The notes beneath the pieces are model-generated. The model ran no database searches. It was not told the DNA's origin and saw only the letters and a list, made by a program, of their open reading frames with translations. Positions 33,801 to 42,581 of a stretch of 64,000 nt of DNA are shown here, in pieces. This DNA comes from JBJXGE01 sp046154185. GTDB lineage: Bacteria > Planctomycetota > UBA8108 > UBA1146 > JAJFFE01. Position 1 is the first letter of the stretch, and each line of letters opens with the position of its first letter. Location of the stretch: contig JBJXGE010000004.1 of assembly GCA_046154185.1 (NCBI GenBank), forward strand, positions 1-64,000, read 5' to 3'. A program made the position numbers and the translations under genes.

Positions 33801-35999
33801 CTACGGCTTCACGATTTTCGTTCCACAGCACGCGCCGGCGGAGGCCGGAGCGTCGGCGGATTTGAACTGAAACAAGATCGGCGCACTCACCGGGTTCGGC
33901 GCTTCCTCGGCGCATTTCGGCGCGGCGGGCGTCGCGGTTTTCGTCGCGCCAGCTTCCTTGCAACAACCGGTCGTCGGCGTCGCCACTGGCGCCGGCAGGC
34001 GTTGCTGTCCCGGCTGTCCAGTTTTGCAGCAAGCGCTCTTGGCAACCGACGCGGGCGCCGTCGCCACTGGCGCTGGCAGGCGTTGTTGTCCAGCCTGGCC
34101 AGTCTTGCAGCAAGCGCTTTGGGCAACCGGCGCGGGCGCCGAGTTGCGCTGGAACATCTGTACGCGCATCGGCTGCGCCTGCATCTGACTGCAGCAACCT
34201 GGCATGACGACGCGAGTCGACTCGCAGGCGCTGACGCCTTGGCCGTTGCAACTCATCGGTGCACACTGCACCGAAACCGCGGCGCTGCCGTGGAGACAGC
34301 AGCCGACCGGATGGGCGACCGCGCTCACGGTCGCGGGCATGCAGCCGGTTCCGACGGCGCAGGCCGCAGGTTCGCAACCCGGCGCAGCGACACACGGCAG
34401 CGTGACACACTGCGCACCGCCGCTGCCGAGCATAAGCACCCGCGTCGTGGCGCAATCGCCAGCCGACATCGATGAACAAGCGGCGCCGGCCTTTGTCGTC
34501 TTACAACAATCGTTTGCTGCGCTGGCTTGCCCCATTGTCTTGCCACAATCCTGCGCCACCGTCGACGCGATCGGCGCGGCGCCACACGCGAGCTGCACGA
34601 CGCACGTCGAACCGGCGGCCGCGGCTTGGGTCGGCGCCGTTTTGCAGCAGCCGGCCGCGGAGGAAATGGAGATCGGAAATCCCGTTACGACTCGGCAGGT
34701 TGTGCCGTCCGCGAGCGTGACACAAGTGTTCTGCGCCGCCGCAGGCGCGCAGGCCGCGGCGTCGGCAGTCGTGGCGACTTTCGCCTTGCTACAGCAATCA
34801 TCTTTTGCTGCGCTCACGGGGTTAGTCTTCGCCGTCTTGCAGCAGTCCGATGATTTCGCGACCATCGAATCGCAGCCTTGGGCGGCCGGCGAAGCGACCA
34901 CCGTCGAGCCGCACGCCGCGGAACTCGGCGCACAGGCCGCCGCGGCGACTTTCGCCTTGCTACAGCAATCATCTTTTGCCGCGCTCACGGGGTTAGTCTT
35001 CGCCGTCGTGCCGCAGTCCGACGATTTCGCGACCATCGAATCGCAGCCTTGGCCGACCGGCGAAGCGACCGCCGTCGAGCCACACGCCGCGGAACTCGGC
35101 GCGCAGGCCGTGGCGTCGGCAGTCGCGGCGACTTTCGCCTTGCTACAGCAATCATCTTTTGCCGCGCTCACGGGGTTAGTTTTCGCCGTCTTGCCGCAGT
35201 CCGATGATTTCGCGACCATCGAATCGCAGCCTTGGCCGGCCGGCGAAGCGACCGCCGTCGAACCACACGCCGCGGAACTCGGCGCGCTGCCGATTGTCCA
35301 CCAGCCACCTGAGGCGGCGGCGACTTTCGTGTCGGCACTCTTGTCGCATCCAATGCTGATCGCGCCCGCTGGCGTCGTGCAAGCGGCGGCGACTTTCACT
35401 TTGAGGGCGCAACAGTCCGGCCCGGTCGCTGCAATGCGCGTTGTTTCAGTTATCTTGCATCCCTCGACTGTGACCGGTTGTTTCGCGCACGCGGTCTCGT
35501 CGCTCGACAACCCGACCACGCTCAGCTTGAACGTGCCGGCATCGCAAGTTTTGGCGGTTTTTGTCGTGCAATCTCCTTGCGCCACCGCGACTTTGCTTTC
35601 ACCGCAACTCGCGATGCTGACTCTTGCGTCGCTGAGTTTCGCGGCGAGCGCCATGAATTTGCCACATCCCTCGCCATCGGGCTGCGCAACGGCGCTCGGC
35701 GCGATGCCGCACTTGCCAGTGGCAGGGGCGGTCGACGCCGCGGCCGCCTGACAATCGAATTCGCCGCCCGCACTCTTGAGGGCAACGGTCGTTGCCGTCG
35801 CGGCGCGCGCGCGGCTCAACATCTCGGCGATTTGTTGTTCCAGTGCCGCAAACTTCAGCCCGATGGACTGGCACTTCGCTTCGATGGACTCGGTGCGCGA
35901 TTGTGCAGGCGCGGTAAGACTCTGCGCCGACACCGACGACGTACAAAACGCAACGCCGCAACACGCGACGGCGACGCAACACGACAGGGACTTGATCAT
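33801..35999 (-). CDS. Secreted, extremely Cys-rich tandem-repeat protein of unknown function
   Basis: 732 aa, of which I count 69 Cys. Signal peptide with Cys in it (MIKSLSCCVAVACCGVAFC, cleavage after VSAQ at ~residue 26). A short coiled-coil-like part at ~40-68 is followed by Ala/Thr/Ser-rich sequence with many CC pairs. The centre has three near-identical units of 57-61 aa (AACGSTAVASPAGQGCDSMV, KTNPVSAAKDDCCSKAKVA). The C-terminal part has SACCKTGQxGQQRLPAPVAT twice, then single CC motifs. No known domain was recognised. Metallothionein-like metal binding or a disulfide-crosslinked surface or structural protein are the two natural readings. It sits between Fe-S assembly genes and an S1C protease pair. 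The opposite strand is also open across much of it, which is an artefact of composition. Confidence 0.7.
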   Translation of the reverse strand: MIKSLSCCVAVACCGVAFCTSSVSAQSLTAPAQSRTESIEAKCQSIGLKFAALEQQIAEMLSRARAATATTVALKSAGGEFDCQAAAASTAPATGKCGIAPSAVAQPDGEGCGKFMALAAKLSDARVSIASCGESKVAVAQGDCTTKTAKTCDAGTFKLSVVGLSSDETACAKQPVTVEGCKITETTRIAATGPDCCALKVKVAAACTTPAGAISIGCDKSADTKVAAASGGWWTIGSAPSSAACGSTAVASPAGQGCDSMVAKSSDCGKTAKTNPVSAAKDDCCSKAKVAATADATACAPSSAACGSTAVASPVGQGCDSMVAKSSDCGTTAKTNPVSAAKDDCCSKAKVAAAACAPSSAACGSTVVASPAAQGCDSMVAKSSDCCKTAKTNPVSAAKDDCCSKAKVATTADAAACAPAAAQNTCVTLADGTTCRVVTGFPISISSAAGCCKTAPTQAAAAGSTCVVQLACGAAPIASTVAQDCGKTMGQASAANDCCKTTKAGAACSSMSAGDCATTRVLMLGSGGAQCVTLPCVAAPGCEPAACAVGTGCMPATVSAVAHPVGCCLHGSAAVSVQCAPMSCNGQGVSACESTRVVMPGCCSQMQAQPMRVQMFQRNSAPAPVAQSACCKTGQAGQQRLPAPVATAPASVAKSACCKTGQPGQQRLPAPVATPTTGCCKEAGATKTATPAAPKCAEEAPNPVSAPILFQFKSADAPASAGACCGTKIVKP
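34774..35287. repeat. Three DNA-level tandem repeats inside the Cys-rich gene
   Basis: Copies begin with GCGACTTTCGCCTTGCTACA at about 34774, 34945 and 35128, so periods are 171 and 183 bp (57 and 61 codons). They are nearly identical at nucleotide level, including silent positions, which points to recent duplication or gene conversion. The 12-bp difference is an in-frame Ala/Thr-Ala-Asp-rich segment. Confidence 0.85.
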
Positions 36000-36388
36000 G
36001 CGATCTCTCTTCCACCTCCGCGGGTAGTTGATCGGGCAAGGGGCCCAAAAATTTCAATTCAATTGCGCCGTTTGTTCTCGGCGACAGCAGCCGAACTTTA
36101 CGTGAGAACTTTCAGCTCTGCTAGAACCAGATTCGGAGGCCGAGCAATCGGGGGTGACCGGTGGCTCGAGCGTTCGTCCTATTCACCGCTCCAAATCTAG
36201 CGTGTCCGCAAGCTTCCACGGTTGCTCGAAAGTCTCGCACCACGGTCGAGAGTCGGAAGCCGCCGCAAACATCTTCGGAGATTCTCGCGAAGAATGTGCT
36301 AACTTTGGCCGGCCGCGCGGATCTTTCAGTGCTCGGGCTCCGTTTAAGCCGCGACAGAGCGACTACTAGCAACGTGGGAGACACCTTC
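36000..36388. other. Divergent intergenic region between Cys-rich gene and S1C protease gene
   Basis: 389 bp. The S1C frame is open upstream to 36161, but that part lacks a signal peptide or family similarity, so it is treated as non-coding. AT-richer AAAAATTTCAATTCAATTG near 36046-36064 may belong to the promoter of the Cys-rich gene. No RNA gene was seen. Confidence 0.4.
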
Positions 36389-37429
36389 ATGCAGCGACCG
36401 ATTTCGCGTTCACCAGGTGCTCGATTCGGAGGTCCTGCGCCCGACTCGTACGACCGTGAGAACGGCCGCCGCGGCGTGCGGAGTTCCTGCGACCACCGCA
36501 CGCGCCGGCGAGTCGCGGTGTTGGTGCTGATCAGTGGTCTTTTTGTCCTGGGCGGCAGCCGTGTCAACGGCGATGGGGATGATCTTAGTAAACCCAAGAG
36601 CCTCGAAGAGCTTAAGCGACTTCAGCTCGCGATCGCCCAAGTCGTCGAGAAAGCGCAGGTCGCGACAGTCGGCGTCATCGCGAGCGGCAGTCGCGGCAGC
36701 GGGATTATTATCTCGGCGGACGGCCTCGTGCTCACTGCCGCACATGTGGTGGCGACGCATGGCGCCGAAGCCACCCTCTATCTGGCAGACGGTCGACGCG
36801 TACGCGCCAAGACCACGGCGATCAATTCCGATCGAGACAGTGCGATTTTGCGGATCACAGAGCCGGGGGAATGGCCCTTCTTGCCGATGGGGAATTCGAA
36901 CGCGCTGCGCAATGGCGATTGGTGCGTGGCCTTCGGTCATGCCGGGGGATTCCAGCGCGGCACGCCCGCGGCGGTGCGGTTGGGGCGCGTTTTGAGTCAC
37001 GACGGCACGACAATTCGAACGGATTGTCCCATCGTGAACGGTGACTCGGGTGGGCCGTTGATTTCACTCGATGCGAGAGTTGTCGGCATCCACAGTCGAA
37101 TACACCCGCGACTCTCGGCGAACTACCACGTTCCGGTGAATGTGTTTCGACCGGGTCCATTCCTCGGTGTGCGGGGTCGAACATATAACGGCGCGTGCGA
37201 AGTGACAGAAGTGATCAGCGGTCAACCGGCGGAAAAGTCCGGCATCAAAGTGGGCGATCTCGTCGTGGCGATCGACGGCGATCCAGTGACGAGTATCGGT
37301 GATCTGATCGAAGTGATCGGTCGACAAGATTTGCGCGCGACCGTGCGACTCGCGATACTGCGAGGCGCGGCACGCGAGCGCATAGAAATCCCCGTGGTGC
37401 TCTGCGAACGTCCGCTTGAGATGATGTGA
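36389..37429 (+). CDS. Trypsin-like serine protease of the S1C (HtrA/DegP) type with C-terminal PDZ
   Basis: 346 aa from ATG 36389 (GGGAG ~9 bp upstream). A twin-basic N-terminus precedes a membrane or signal helix at ~37-55 (VAVLVLISGLFVLGG). Protease domain ~65-240 with an intact triad: His119 in LTAAHVV, Asp150 in NSDRDSAIL, Ser220 in NGDSGGPL. PDZ domain ~250-345 (FLGVRGRTYN; AEKSGIKVGDLVVAIDGDPV). It should degrade or process misfolded or specific envelope proteins in the periplasm. It is directly followed, 22 bp later, by a degenerate copy of the same architecture. Confidence 0.88.
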   Translation: MQRPISRSPGARFGGPAPDSYDRENGRRGVRSSCDHRTRRRVAVLVLISGLFVLGGSRVNGDGDDLSKPKSLEELKRLQLAIAQVVEKAQVATVGVIASGSRGSGIIISADGLVLTAAHVVATHGAEATLYLADGRRVRAKTTAINSDRDSAILRITEPGEWPFLPMGNSNALRNGDWCVAFGHAGGFQRGTPAAVRLGRVLSHDGTTIRTDCPIVNGDSGGPLISLDARVVGIHSRIHPRLSANYHVPVNVFRPGPFLGVRGRTYNGACEVTEVISGQPAEKSGIKVGDLVVAIDGDPVTSIGDLIEVIGRQDLRATVRLAILRGAARERIEIPVVLCERPLEMM

Positions 37430-37451
37430 GCCGTTGGAGGGAAACCGAAAC

Positions 37452-38561
37452 ATGACGAGCATCGGTACGTCGATTCGATCCCGAGCGCGACGAATTGCGC
37501 GCGGCCTCGGCGTCGGCGTTTTGTTGAGCGTGCTTTGTTTTGCCAGTCGACTCGAGGCGCAATGGGGCGGTCGCTCCGCACCATACCAGCGCTTTAGCGA
37601 TGAAGTTCGCGATGTGCTGACGCCCTTGTGCAGCACCGCGAGTCAAAGCACCGTGCGAATCTTGTCGAAGGGCGAGCGCGCGGCGCTCGGGACTGTCATC
37701 GATGCTGATGGACTTATTCTGTCAAAGGCGACTGAGCTCGAGAGTGGTCTCGAGATCGAATTCGCTGATGGCACGCGGCTTGGCGCAGAGATCGTCGCGC
37801 GCAGCGAAACGCATGATCTCGCGCTCTTGAAACTCGAAGAAACAGCTCACATCGCGCTCGTGCCAATCCGCTTCGCGCCCGCCACGGGTGCCGGCGGCAC
37901 TGATACTGTCGGAAGTGCGGGCGTGCCGACGGTTGGCGCCCTCGTCGTGAGCGCGGCGCCGAACGGTTGCCTCGCGATGGGAGTCATCAGTTTGCCCGCA
38001 CAGCGCATTCCGGCGCAGCGGGGGTTTCTGGGTGTCGAACTCGAAGACGTCGCGACCGGGGCGCGTGTGATCCATGTCGTGTCAGAGAGCTGCGCGGCAC
38101 GAGCCGGACTCAAAGTCGATGACGTCGTGACGCACGTCGAAGGCGAGGTTGTTGGGGACCGCGAAGTGTTAGTGCGAGCGATTCAACAGCGCGGCGCCGG
38201 GGGCAATTTGGTGTTACGCGTTCTCCGCGGCCAAGAGACGCTTTCCGTCACGACGCAACTCGGGAATCGCACTGAGACGGGCACGAGCGGGCGGCTTTCT
38301 GGTCCTGTCAGCGAACGCCGTTCGGGTTTTCCCATCGTGCTGCAACATGACACTCCACTCGCGCCGGATCAATGCGGTGGGCCGCTCCTTGATCTCGATG
38401 GCCGGGTAGTTGGGATCAATATCGCGCGCGCGGGTCGCGTCTCGAGTTACGCATTGCCGGCGTCGGAAGTGCAGAAGGAGCTGGAATCGCTGCTGCGTGC
38501 GGCTGCCAAGGATGGCGAGACTCGGGCCGGCAGCAAAGCGTCGACCGAGGCTTCCTTTTAG
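37452..38561 (+). CDS. Degenerate S1C/PDZ protein (pseudoprotease) paired with the upstream protease
   Basis: 369 aa from ATG 37452 (GGAGGG upstream). Signal peptide GLGVGVLLSVLCFASRLEAQ. An S1C-like domain shares the spacing of the upstream gene product: DGLILSKATELESG aligns with its DGLVLTAAHVV, so the catalytic His is Thr94. SETHDLALLKL keeps the Asp. APDQCGGPLLDLDGRVVGI aligns with GDSGGPL, so the catalytic Ser is Cys308. A PDZ-like domain (RGFLGVELEDVATG; AARAGLKVDDVVTHVEGEVVG) is placed between the protease halves rather than at the end. Loss of His argues against serine or cysteine protease activity. A regulatory or substrate-binding partner role is likely. Confidence 0.75.
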   Translation: MTSIGTSIRSRARRIARGLGVGVLLSVLCFASRLEAQWGGRSAPYQRFSDEVRDVLTPLCSTASQSTVRILSKGERAALGTVIDADGLILSKATELESGLEIEFADGTRLGAEIVARSETHDLALLKLEETAHIALVPIRFAPATGAGGTDTVGSAGVPTVGALVVSAAPNGCLAMGVISLPAQRIPAQRGFLGVELEDVATGARVIHVVSESCAARAGLKVDDVVTHVEGEVVGDREVLVRAIQQRGAGGNLVLRVLRGQETLSVTTQLGNRTETGTSGRLSGPVSERRSGFPIVLQHDTPLAPDQCGGPLLDLDGRVVGINIARAGRVSSYALPASEVQKELESLLRAAAKDGETRAGSKASTEASF

Positions 38562-38580
38562 TTGGCGAAAGACGCGTCGT

Positions 38581-39732
38581 TCAGCGTCGCAAACGCAGAA
38601 CGGTGCGCCGCAGTTTCTCGAGCGTGTATTCGATTTCGTCGAGCGTATTGAAGCGACCGATCCCGAAGCGCAGTGAGCTGTGCATGAGCCCGGCGGAGAG
38701 TCCGATTCCCCGCAAGACGTGCGATGGCTCCGGGCTCGCGGATGTGCAAGCAGATCCGGACGACACCGCAAGCTCGGGCATCGCCAGGAGGAGCGCCGAG
38801 CTTTCAACCCCGGGAAACGACAAGTTCAGATTCCCGGGCAGTCGCTCACCTTCGGGACCGTTGAGCACGGTATCTGGGATCTCGTCGCGCGCGCCGTCTC
38901 TCAGTCGCCGAGTGAGCGCCTCGATTCTTTTGAGCTCACCGGTGCGCTCTGCTTCCACGGCGAGCGCGCACGCGACGCCGAACCCGACGATGTGCGGCAC
39001 GTTGAGAGTTCCCGATCGATAGCCGCGCTCGTGCCCGCCGCCGAAGATGATCGGCGCGAGTCGCACGCGCGGCGCCAATTGGCGGGCGTACAGCACGCCC
39101 ACTCCTTTGGGGCCGTAAATCTTGTGCGCGGACAGCGCGCACAAATCGATCCGCATAGCTTCCACATCGATTGCCACTTTGCCGGTCGCCTGCGCCGCAT
39201 CGCAATGAAGCAGCACGCCGCGTGCGCGCGTGACGGCGCCGATTTCGCCGATCGGTTGCACGGTGCCGATCTCGTTGTTCGCGAGCATCACGCTGACGAG
39301 CAGGGTCTCCGGCAAGAGCGCGTCGGTGACTTGTTGCGCGTTGACGCGACCGTCGCGATCGGTGCGCAAGTACGTGACCGAATAGCCGGACTTCTCGAGC
39401 TCTCGCAGCGGATCGAGCACCGACTTGTGCTCGGTTGCGACCGAGACGACGTGCCGCTGCTTCGCACTGGAGCTGCGGGCGGCGCCGAGGAGCGCGAGGT
39501 TGTTCGCTTCGGTGGCGCCACTCGTGAAAATGATGTCGCGAGGTTGTGCGCCGATGAGTGCGGCAATCCGCCCGCGCGCTTCGTCGACGGCGCTCTCCGC
39601 GCGCCAGCCGAAACCGTGCGTCTTACTCGCGGCATTGCCGTAGTGCTCGTGATAGTAGGGCAACATCGCGTCGATGACGCGCGCATCGACGCGCGTCGTG
39701 GAATTGTTGTCGAGGTAAATTGGGAGTCGCAC
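38581..39732 (-). CDS. iscS: Cysteine desulfurase (IscS/NifS family)
   Basis: 383 aa. Class V aminotransferase signatures: IYLDNNSTTRVDARV, YGNAASKTHGFG, IIFTSGATEANNLAL, ATEHKSVLDP, HCDAAQATGK, LSAHKIYGPKGVG with PLP Lys204, and SSGSACTSASPEPSHVL with the active-site Cys329. The long Cys loop places it with group I IscS/NifS enzymes. It removes sulfur from L-Cys as a persulfide for Fe-S clusters and thionucleosides. It lies 12 bp beyond the stop-strand end of the M28 peptidase gene, on the same strand, and may be co-transcribed with it. The usual IscU/IscR partners are absent here. Confidence 0.92.
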   Translation of the reverse strand: MRLPIYLDNNSTTRVDARVIDAMLPYYHEHYGNAASKTHGFGWRAESAVDEARGRIAALIGAQPRDIIFTSGATEANNLALLGAARSSSAKQRHVVSVATEHKSVLDPLRELEKSGYSVTYLRTDRDGRVNAQQVTDALLPETLLVSVMLANNEIGTVQPIGEIGAVTRARGVLLHCDAAQATGKVAIDVEAMRIDLCALSAHKIYGPKGVGVLYARQLAPRVRLAPIIFGGGHERGYRSGTLNVPHIVGFGVACALAVEAERTGELKRIEALTRRLRDGARDEIPDTVLNGPEGERLPGNLNLSFPGVESSALLLAMPELAVSSGSACTSASPEPSHVLRGIGLSAGLMHSSLRFGIGRFNTLDEIEYTLEKLRRTVLRLRR

Positions 39733-39744
39733 GCGATCTCCGTT

Positions 39745-41352
39745 TCAGAAGGATTCGACGGCGGGCGTGGTTTGCGGCGCCGGCGAATTCGTACCGCGCA
39801 GCGCCGGTCGTTCGGCGCCGTTGGCCGTCTCCCAGCCGAGACGAAAAGCGATGCGCGCGATGCCCGCGGCTTTATTGAAGTCGACTTTCTCGATCGTGTC
39901 GGTTGGCTTGTGGTAGTCCTCGTGCATGCCGCTGAAAAGAAAAATGAACGGAACGCCCTTGAGCGCGAAGTTATAGCTGTCGGTGCGCGCGAAGTAGGAG
40001 TCGGCGTCGTACATCGGTGTGAAGGCTTCGCTGGCACAAGCGCGCGCGACCGCATCATTGAGGGAGCTGCTCTTTTCGTGCAGGGGCGATGGACAAATGC
40101 TGACTTTGCCCGGCTCGTTGCGACCGACCATGTCGAGATTGATGTTGGCGACGATGGCACCGCGATCCGCAGGCAACGTCGAGTGCTTGACGAACCAAGC
40201 GCTCCCGAGTAGGCCCTTCTCCTCGCCAGACACCCACAAGAAAGCGACGCTGCGCCGCGGCCGTGGTCCGCGCGCGAAGGCCTCGGCAATCTCGAGGAGC
40301 GCCGCGCTGCCGGACGCATTGTCGTCGGCGCCGAAAAAGATCTCGCCGCGCTCGTTCATGCCTTCGTGATCATAATGGGCGGTGAAGACGACAACTTCGG
40401 CGCGCAGTTCGGGATCCTCGCCGCCGATGAGTCCGATGACGTTGCGAGCTTGCAAGACCTCCTGATCCACGCGTAAGCGCAGGGTCGCCGACAAACCGGG
40501 ACGCGGCCCGGGCGCCGCGTCGAGCTGGCCGACTTGCGTCAAGAAATCGCGCGCGGCGGCTTCGAGTACGAACGGCGGCAACTCTGCGCTGGCGTCGCCG
40601 ATCACACTCAACGCGGCGCGACCGAATGCGCTGCGGCGTTCGGCGCTGGGCATCCGCGGCATCGCGTCGAGCCGGCGCAGCACGAGGAGTCCGAGTGCTC
40701 CCGCGCGGCGCGCGGCCGCGAGTTTTGCTTGTGCTGTCGCGGCTTCCCTGATCTGTGGTTTGTTTGCGGAGTCGGCGGGGGCGTTGTCGAGCACGAGTAC
40801 GAAGCGGTCGCGCACGTCGAGTCCGGCGTAGGCGTCGATTCCCTCGGTTGGCACGACGATGCCGTGGCCGGCGAAAACCACCGGCGCCCGGAGTTCGCCG
40901 CCGACGAGTCCGCGCGGCTGGATGCTGAAGTCGATTTCTGGTTTCAACTCCACGGCGCGATACACGCCGTCCAGCTCGTAGCTCAGCGTGAGCGATGTGC
41001 CGGCCAATTGCGGAGTGCGGAGGACGAGTGTGAAGGGCTGTAAGTAGCCGCGGCCGCCATTGCGTTGCTCGCTACCGGCCGGCTCGACGCCAAGTCGCTC
41101 AAGTTGAGCCGCGATGTAGGCGGACGCGACGCGCTCGCCGCGCGAGGCAGTATCGCGTCCTTCGAGAAGCTCGGACGCGAGAAAGCGCAAGTGGCCGCCG
41201 AGTTCCGGCGCGGTGATACCGCCAAGGGCTTCGTTCGGAATCGGCTGGGCGTTGCTCGTCGCGCTCAGATGCGCCGACGCGAAAACCGCTAGGAGCGTGA
41301 GTCGGTTCCGGGCTGGATGTGCGCTCTTGCGGAGAAATGAAGTCCACGACAC
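39745..41352 (-). CDS. M28 family zinc metallopeptidase (secreted aminopeptidase) with PA-domain insert
   Basis: 535 aa from GTG 41352 with CGAGGA upstream. This start gives a good signal peptide (NRLTLLAVFASAHLSATSNA). The open frame upstream to 42444 lies opposite the acyltransferase gene and is rejected. A PA-like insert lies at ~130-280 (APVVFAGHGIVVP; FVLVLDNAPAD). The M28 domain is complete: FTAHYDHEG, GADDNASGSAALLEIAEA, WVSGEEKGLLGS, NINLDMVGR, and YHKPTDTIEKVDF supply the His, Asp, Glu-Glu, Asp and His zinc and catalytic residues. It likely trims peptides in the periplasm or outside. Immediately upstream of the desulfurase gene. Confidence 0.9.
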   Translation of the reverse strand: MSWTSFLRKSAHPARNRLTLLAVFASAHLSATSNAQPIPNEALGGITAPELGGHLRFLASELLEGRDTASRGERVASAYIAAQLERLGVEPAGSEQRNGGRGYLQPFTLVLRTPQLAGTSLTLSYELDGVYRAVELKPEIDFSIQPRGLVGGELRAPVVFAGHGIVVPTEGIDAYAGLDVRDRFVLVLDNAPADSANKPQIREAATAQAKLAAARRAGALGLLVLRRLDAMPRMPSAERRSAFGRAALSVIGDASAELPPFVLEAAARDFLTQVGQLDAAPGPRPGLSATLRLRVDQEVLQARNVIGLIGGEDPELRAEVVVFTAHYDHEGMNERGEIFFGADDNASGSAALLEIAEAFARGPRPRRSVAFLWVSGEEKGLLGSAWFVKHSTLPADRGAIVANINLDMVGRNEPGKVSICPSPLHEKSSSLNDAVARACASEAFTPMYDADSYFARTDSYNFALKGVPFIFLFSGMHEDYHKPTDTIEKVDFNKAAGIARIAFRLGWETANGAERPALRGTNSPAPQTTPAVESF

Positions 41353-41424
41353 GCGAGATCCTCGTTTCCGTTGACTCGAGACGCTATCGATCCGGCCGGG
41401 AATCATACTGTAAGCTCTCGGTCC

Positions 41425-42471
41425 ATGTCGTACTCGCAAGCCGATCGACAACCGAATATCAGCGCCTGCGAGCTGCCGACCGCCGACGATTCGGCGAGCC
41501 GGCGGCGCGCGCGTCGACGAGTCTTCAAGCGCGCACGGCGTTCGGTGCTGCCACTCATCGCGAGTGCGGTCACCGCGACGATTTCCATCCTGCCGCGTCG
41601 TGTCGCCATTCGCATTGGTTCGCTGCTCGGAGATGTGTGCTACGTACTCTGCGGTCCGCTCCGGCGTCGCGTCGCTTCGCAGGTGGAGTTCGCGCTCGAG
41701 TCCGAGTTTGATCGCGCGCGCCGTCGGGTTATCGCGCGTGGTGTCTTTCGGCATTTCGCACAACTGATTTTTGAGCTGCCCGTGCTCGCGCGTTGGGGCG
41801 AAGCGCGGATCTTGCGCGACCTTCAAGTCGATGGTCGCACGGAGCTCGAGGCCGCGCTGACATCGCTTTTGCAGCACGGCCGCGGTGTTATTGTGCTCAC
41901 GGCGCACTTCGGCAATTGGGAGCTGGTTCCGTCGTGTGTCAATCCGCGTAGCCGCGAAGCGACGTATATTGCCCGGCGCTATCGCGTGGTGGGTTATCAA
42001 CGGCTTGTCGAACGGATGCGCAAACGTCTGAGTTCGTGCGAGGTTTTGTACCAAGACCAGCCGCTCATGGCCGCCGTGCGGCGACTGCGTGAGAATCGAC
42101 CGGTCGGCATGCTGAGCGACGTCGACGCGAAACAAGTGCCGGGGATTTTCCTGCCGTTCTTTGGCCGCGCGGCGTACACCGTGGAGACGCCGGCGAAGCT
42201 CTGTCTCAAGTTCGACACGCCCATTTTGCCGCTTTATTGCGTGCGAGTGGCCGCGGGTTATCGCCTCATTACGGGACGTCCCATTGTGCGGGAGGACGTG
42301 GCCGGTGCGGCCGATCCGGTGCTGGAGATCACGCGCGCGTGGAGTGCGCAACTCGAAGCCGTGATTCGCGAGTATCCGGAGCAGTGGATATGGATGCATA
42401 AACGATGGCACACGACTCCGGAGATCTTGGCGCGCCGACAGCAACAGGCTGAGTCACTGACGAACGCGTAG
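41425..42471 (+). CDS. LpxL/HtrB-family lipid A acyltransferase
   Basis: 348 aa from ATG 41425. A basic N-terminus precedes one membrane segment (SVLPLIASAVTATISILP). The acyltransferase core has the HX4(D/E) box as TAHFGNWELVP, and YIARRYRVVGYQRLVE, MLSDVDAKQVPGIFLPFFGR, TPAKLCLKFDTPILPLYCVR. It ends with YPEQWIWMHKRWHT, a strong family hallmark. It adds a secondary acyl chain to lipid A, or acts on a related lysolipid, at the inner membrane. Divergent from the M28 peptidase gene with only ~70 bp between starts. Together with LpxK, HldE and WaaF elsewhere in the window it supports a real LPS pathway. Confidence 0.88.
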   Translation: MSYSQADRQPNISACELPTADDSASRRRARRRVFKRARRSVLPLIASAVTATISILPRRVAIRIGSLLGDVCYVLCGPLRRRVASQVEFALESEFDRARRRVIARGVFRHFAQLIFELPVLARWGEARILRDLQVDGRTELEAALTSLLQHGRGVIVLTAHFGNWELVPSCVNPRSREATYIARRYRVVGYQRLVERMRKRLSSCEVLYQDQPLMAAVRRLRENRPVGMLSDVDAKQVPGIFLPFFGRAAYTVETPAKLCLKFDTPILPLYCVRVAAGYRLITGRPIVREDVAGAADPVLEITRAWSAQLEAVIREYPEQWIWMHKRWHTTPEILARRQQQAESLTNA

Positions 42472-42581
42472 TCGTTGCCGCGCGAGATCGTGTTTCTCGA
42501 CAGCGCCGCCAGCGCATACAATCGCCGGCGCCATGCACTTGTTTAAGGGCGAGTTTCTCCCTTGGTGAAACGAGGTGAGTC

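Noticed and set aside
34774..35287. CRISPR-like regular repeats
   Set aside because: Units are 171-183 bp, in frame, and lie inside a coding sequence without unique spacers.
34204..35751. 515-aa plus-strand open frame opposite the Cys-rich gene
   Set aside because: Low-complexity Ala/Gln/Ser translation with no start signal or domain. It exists because the minus-strand repeats lack complementary stop codons.
36161..36388. 76-residue upstream extension of the S1C protease frame
   Set aside because: No family similarity or signal peptide. ATG 36389 has a ribosome site and gives a proper N-terminal helix.
37452..38561. Second S1C gene as an active protease
   Set aside because: The catalytic His and Ser positions are Thr and Cys, so it was called a pseudoprotease instead.
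38680..40212. 510-aa plus-strand open frame across desulfurase and M28 genes
   Set aside because: Shadow of two clearly coding minus-strand genes; composition is Arg/Asp-rich without motifs.
41353..42444. N-terminal ~360-aa extension of the M28 peptidase frame
   Set aside because: Arg/His-rich nonsense lying antisense to the well-supported LpxL-type gene. The GTG at 41352 gives a ribosome site and signal peptide.
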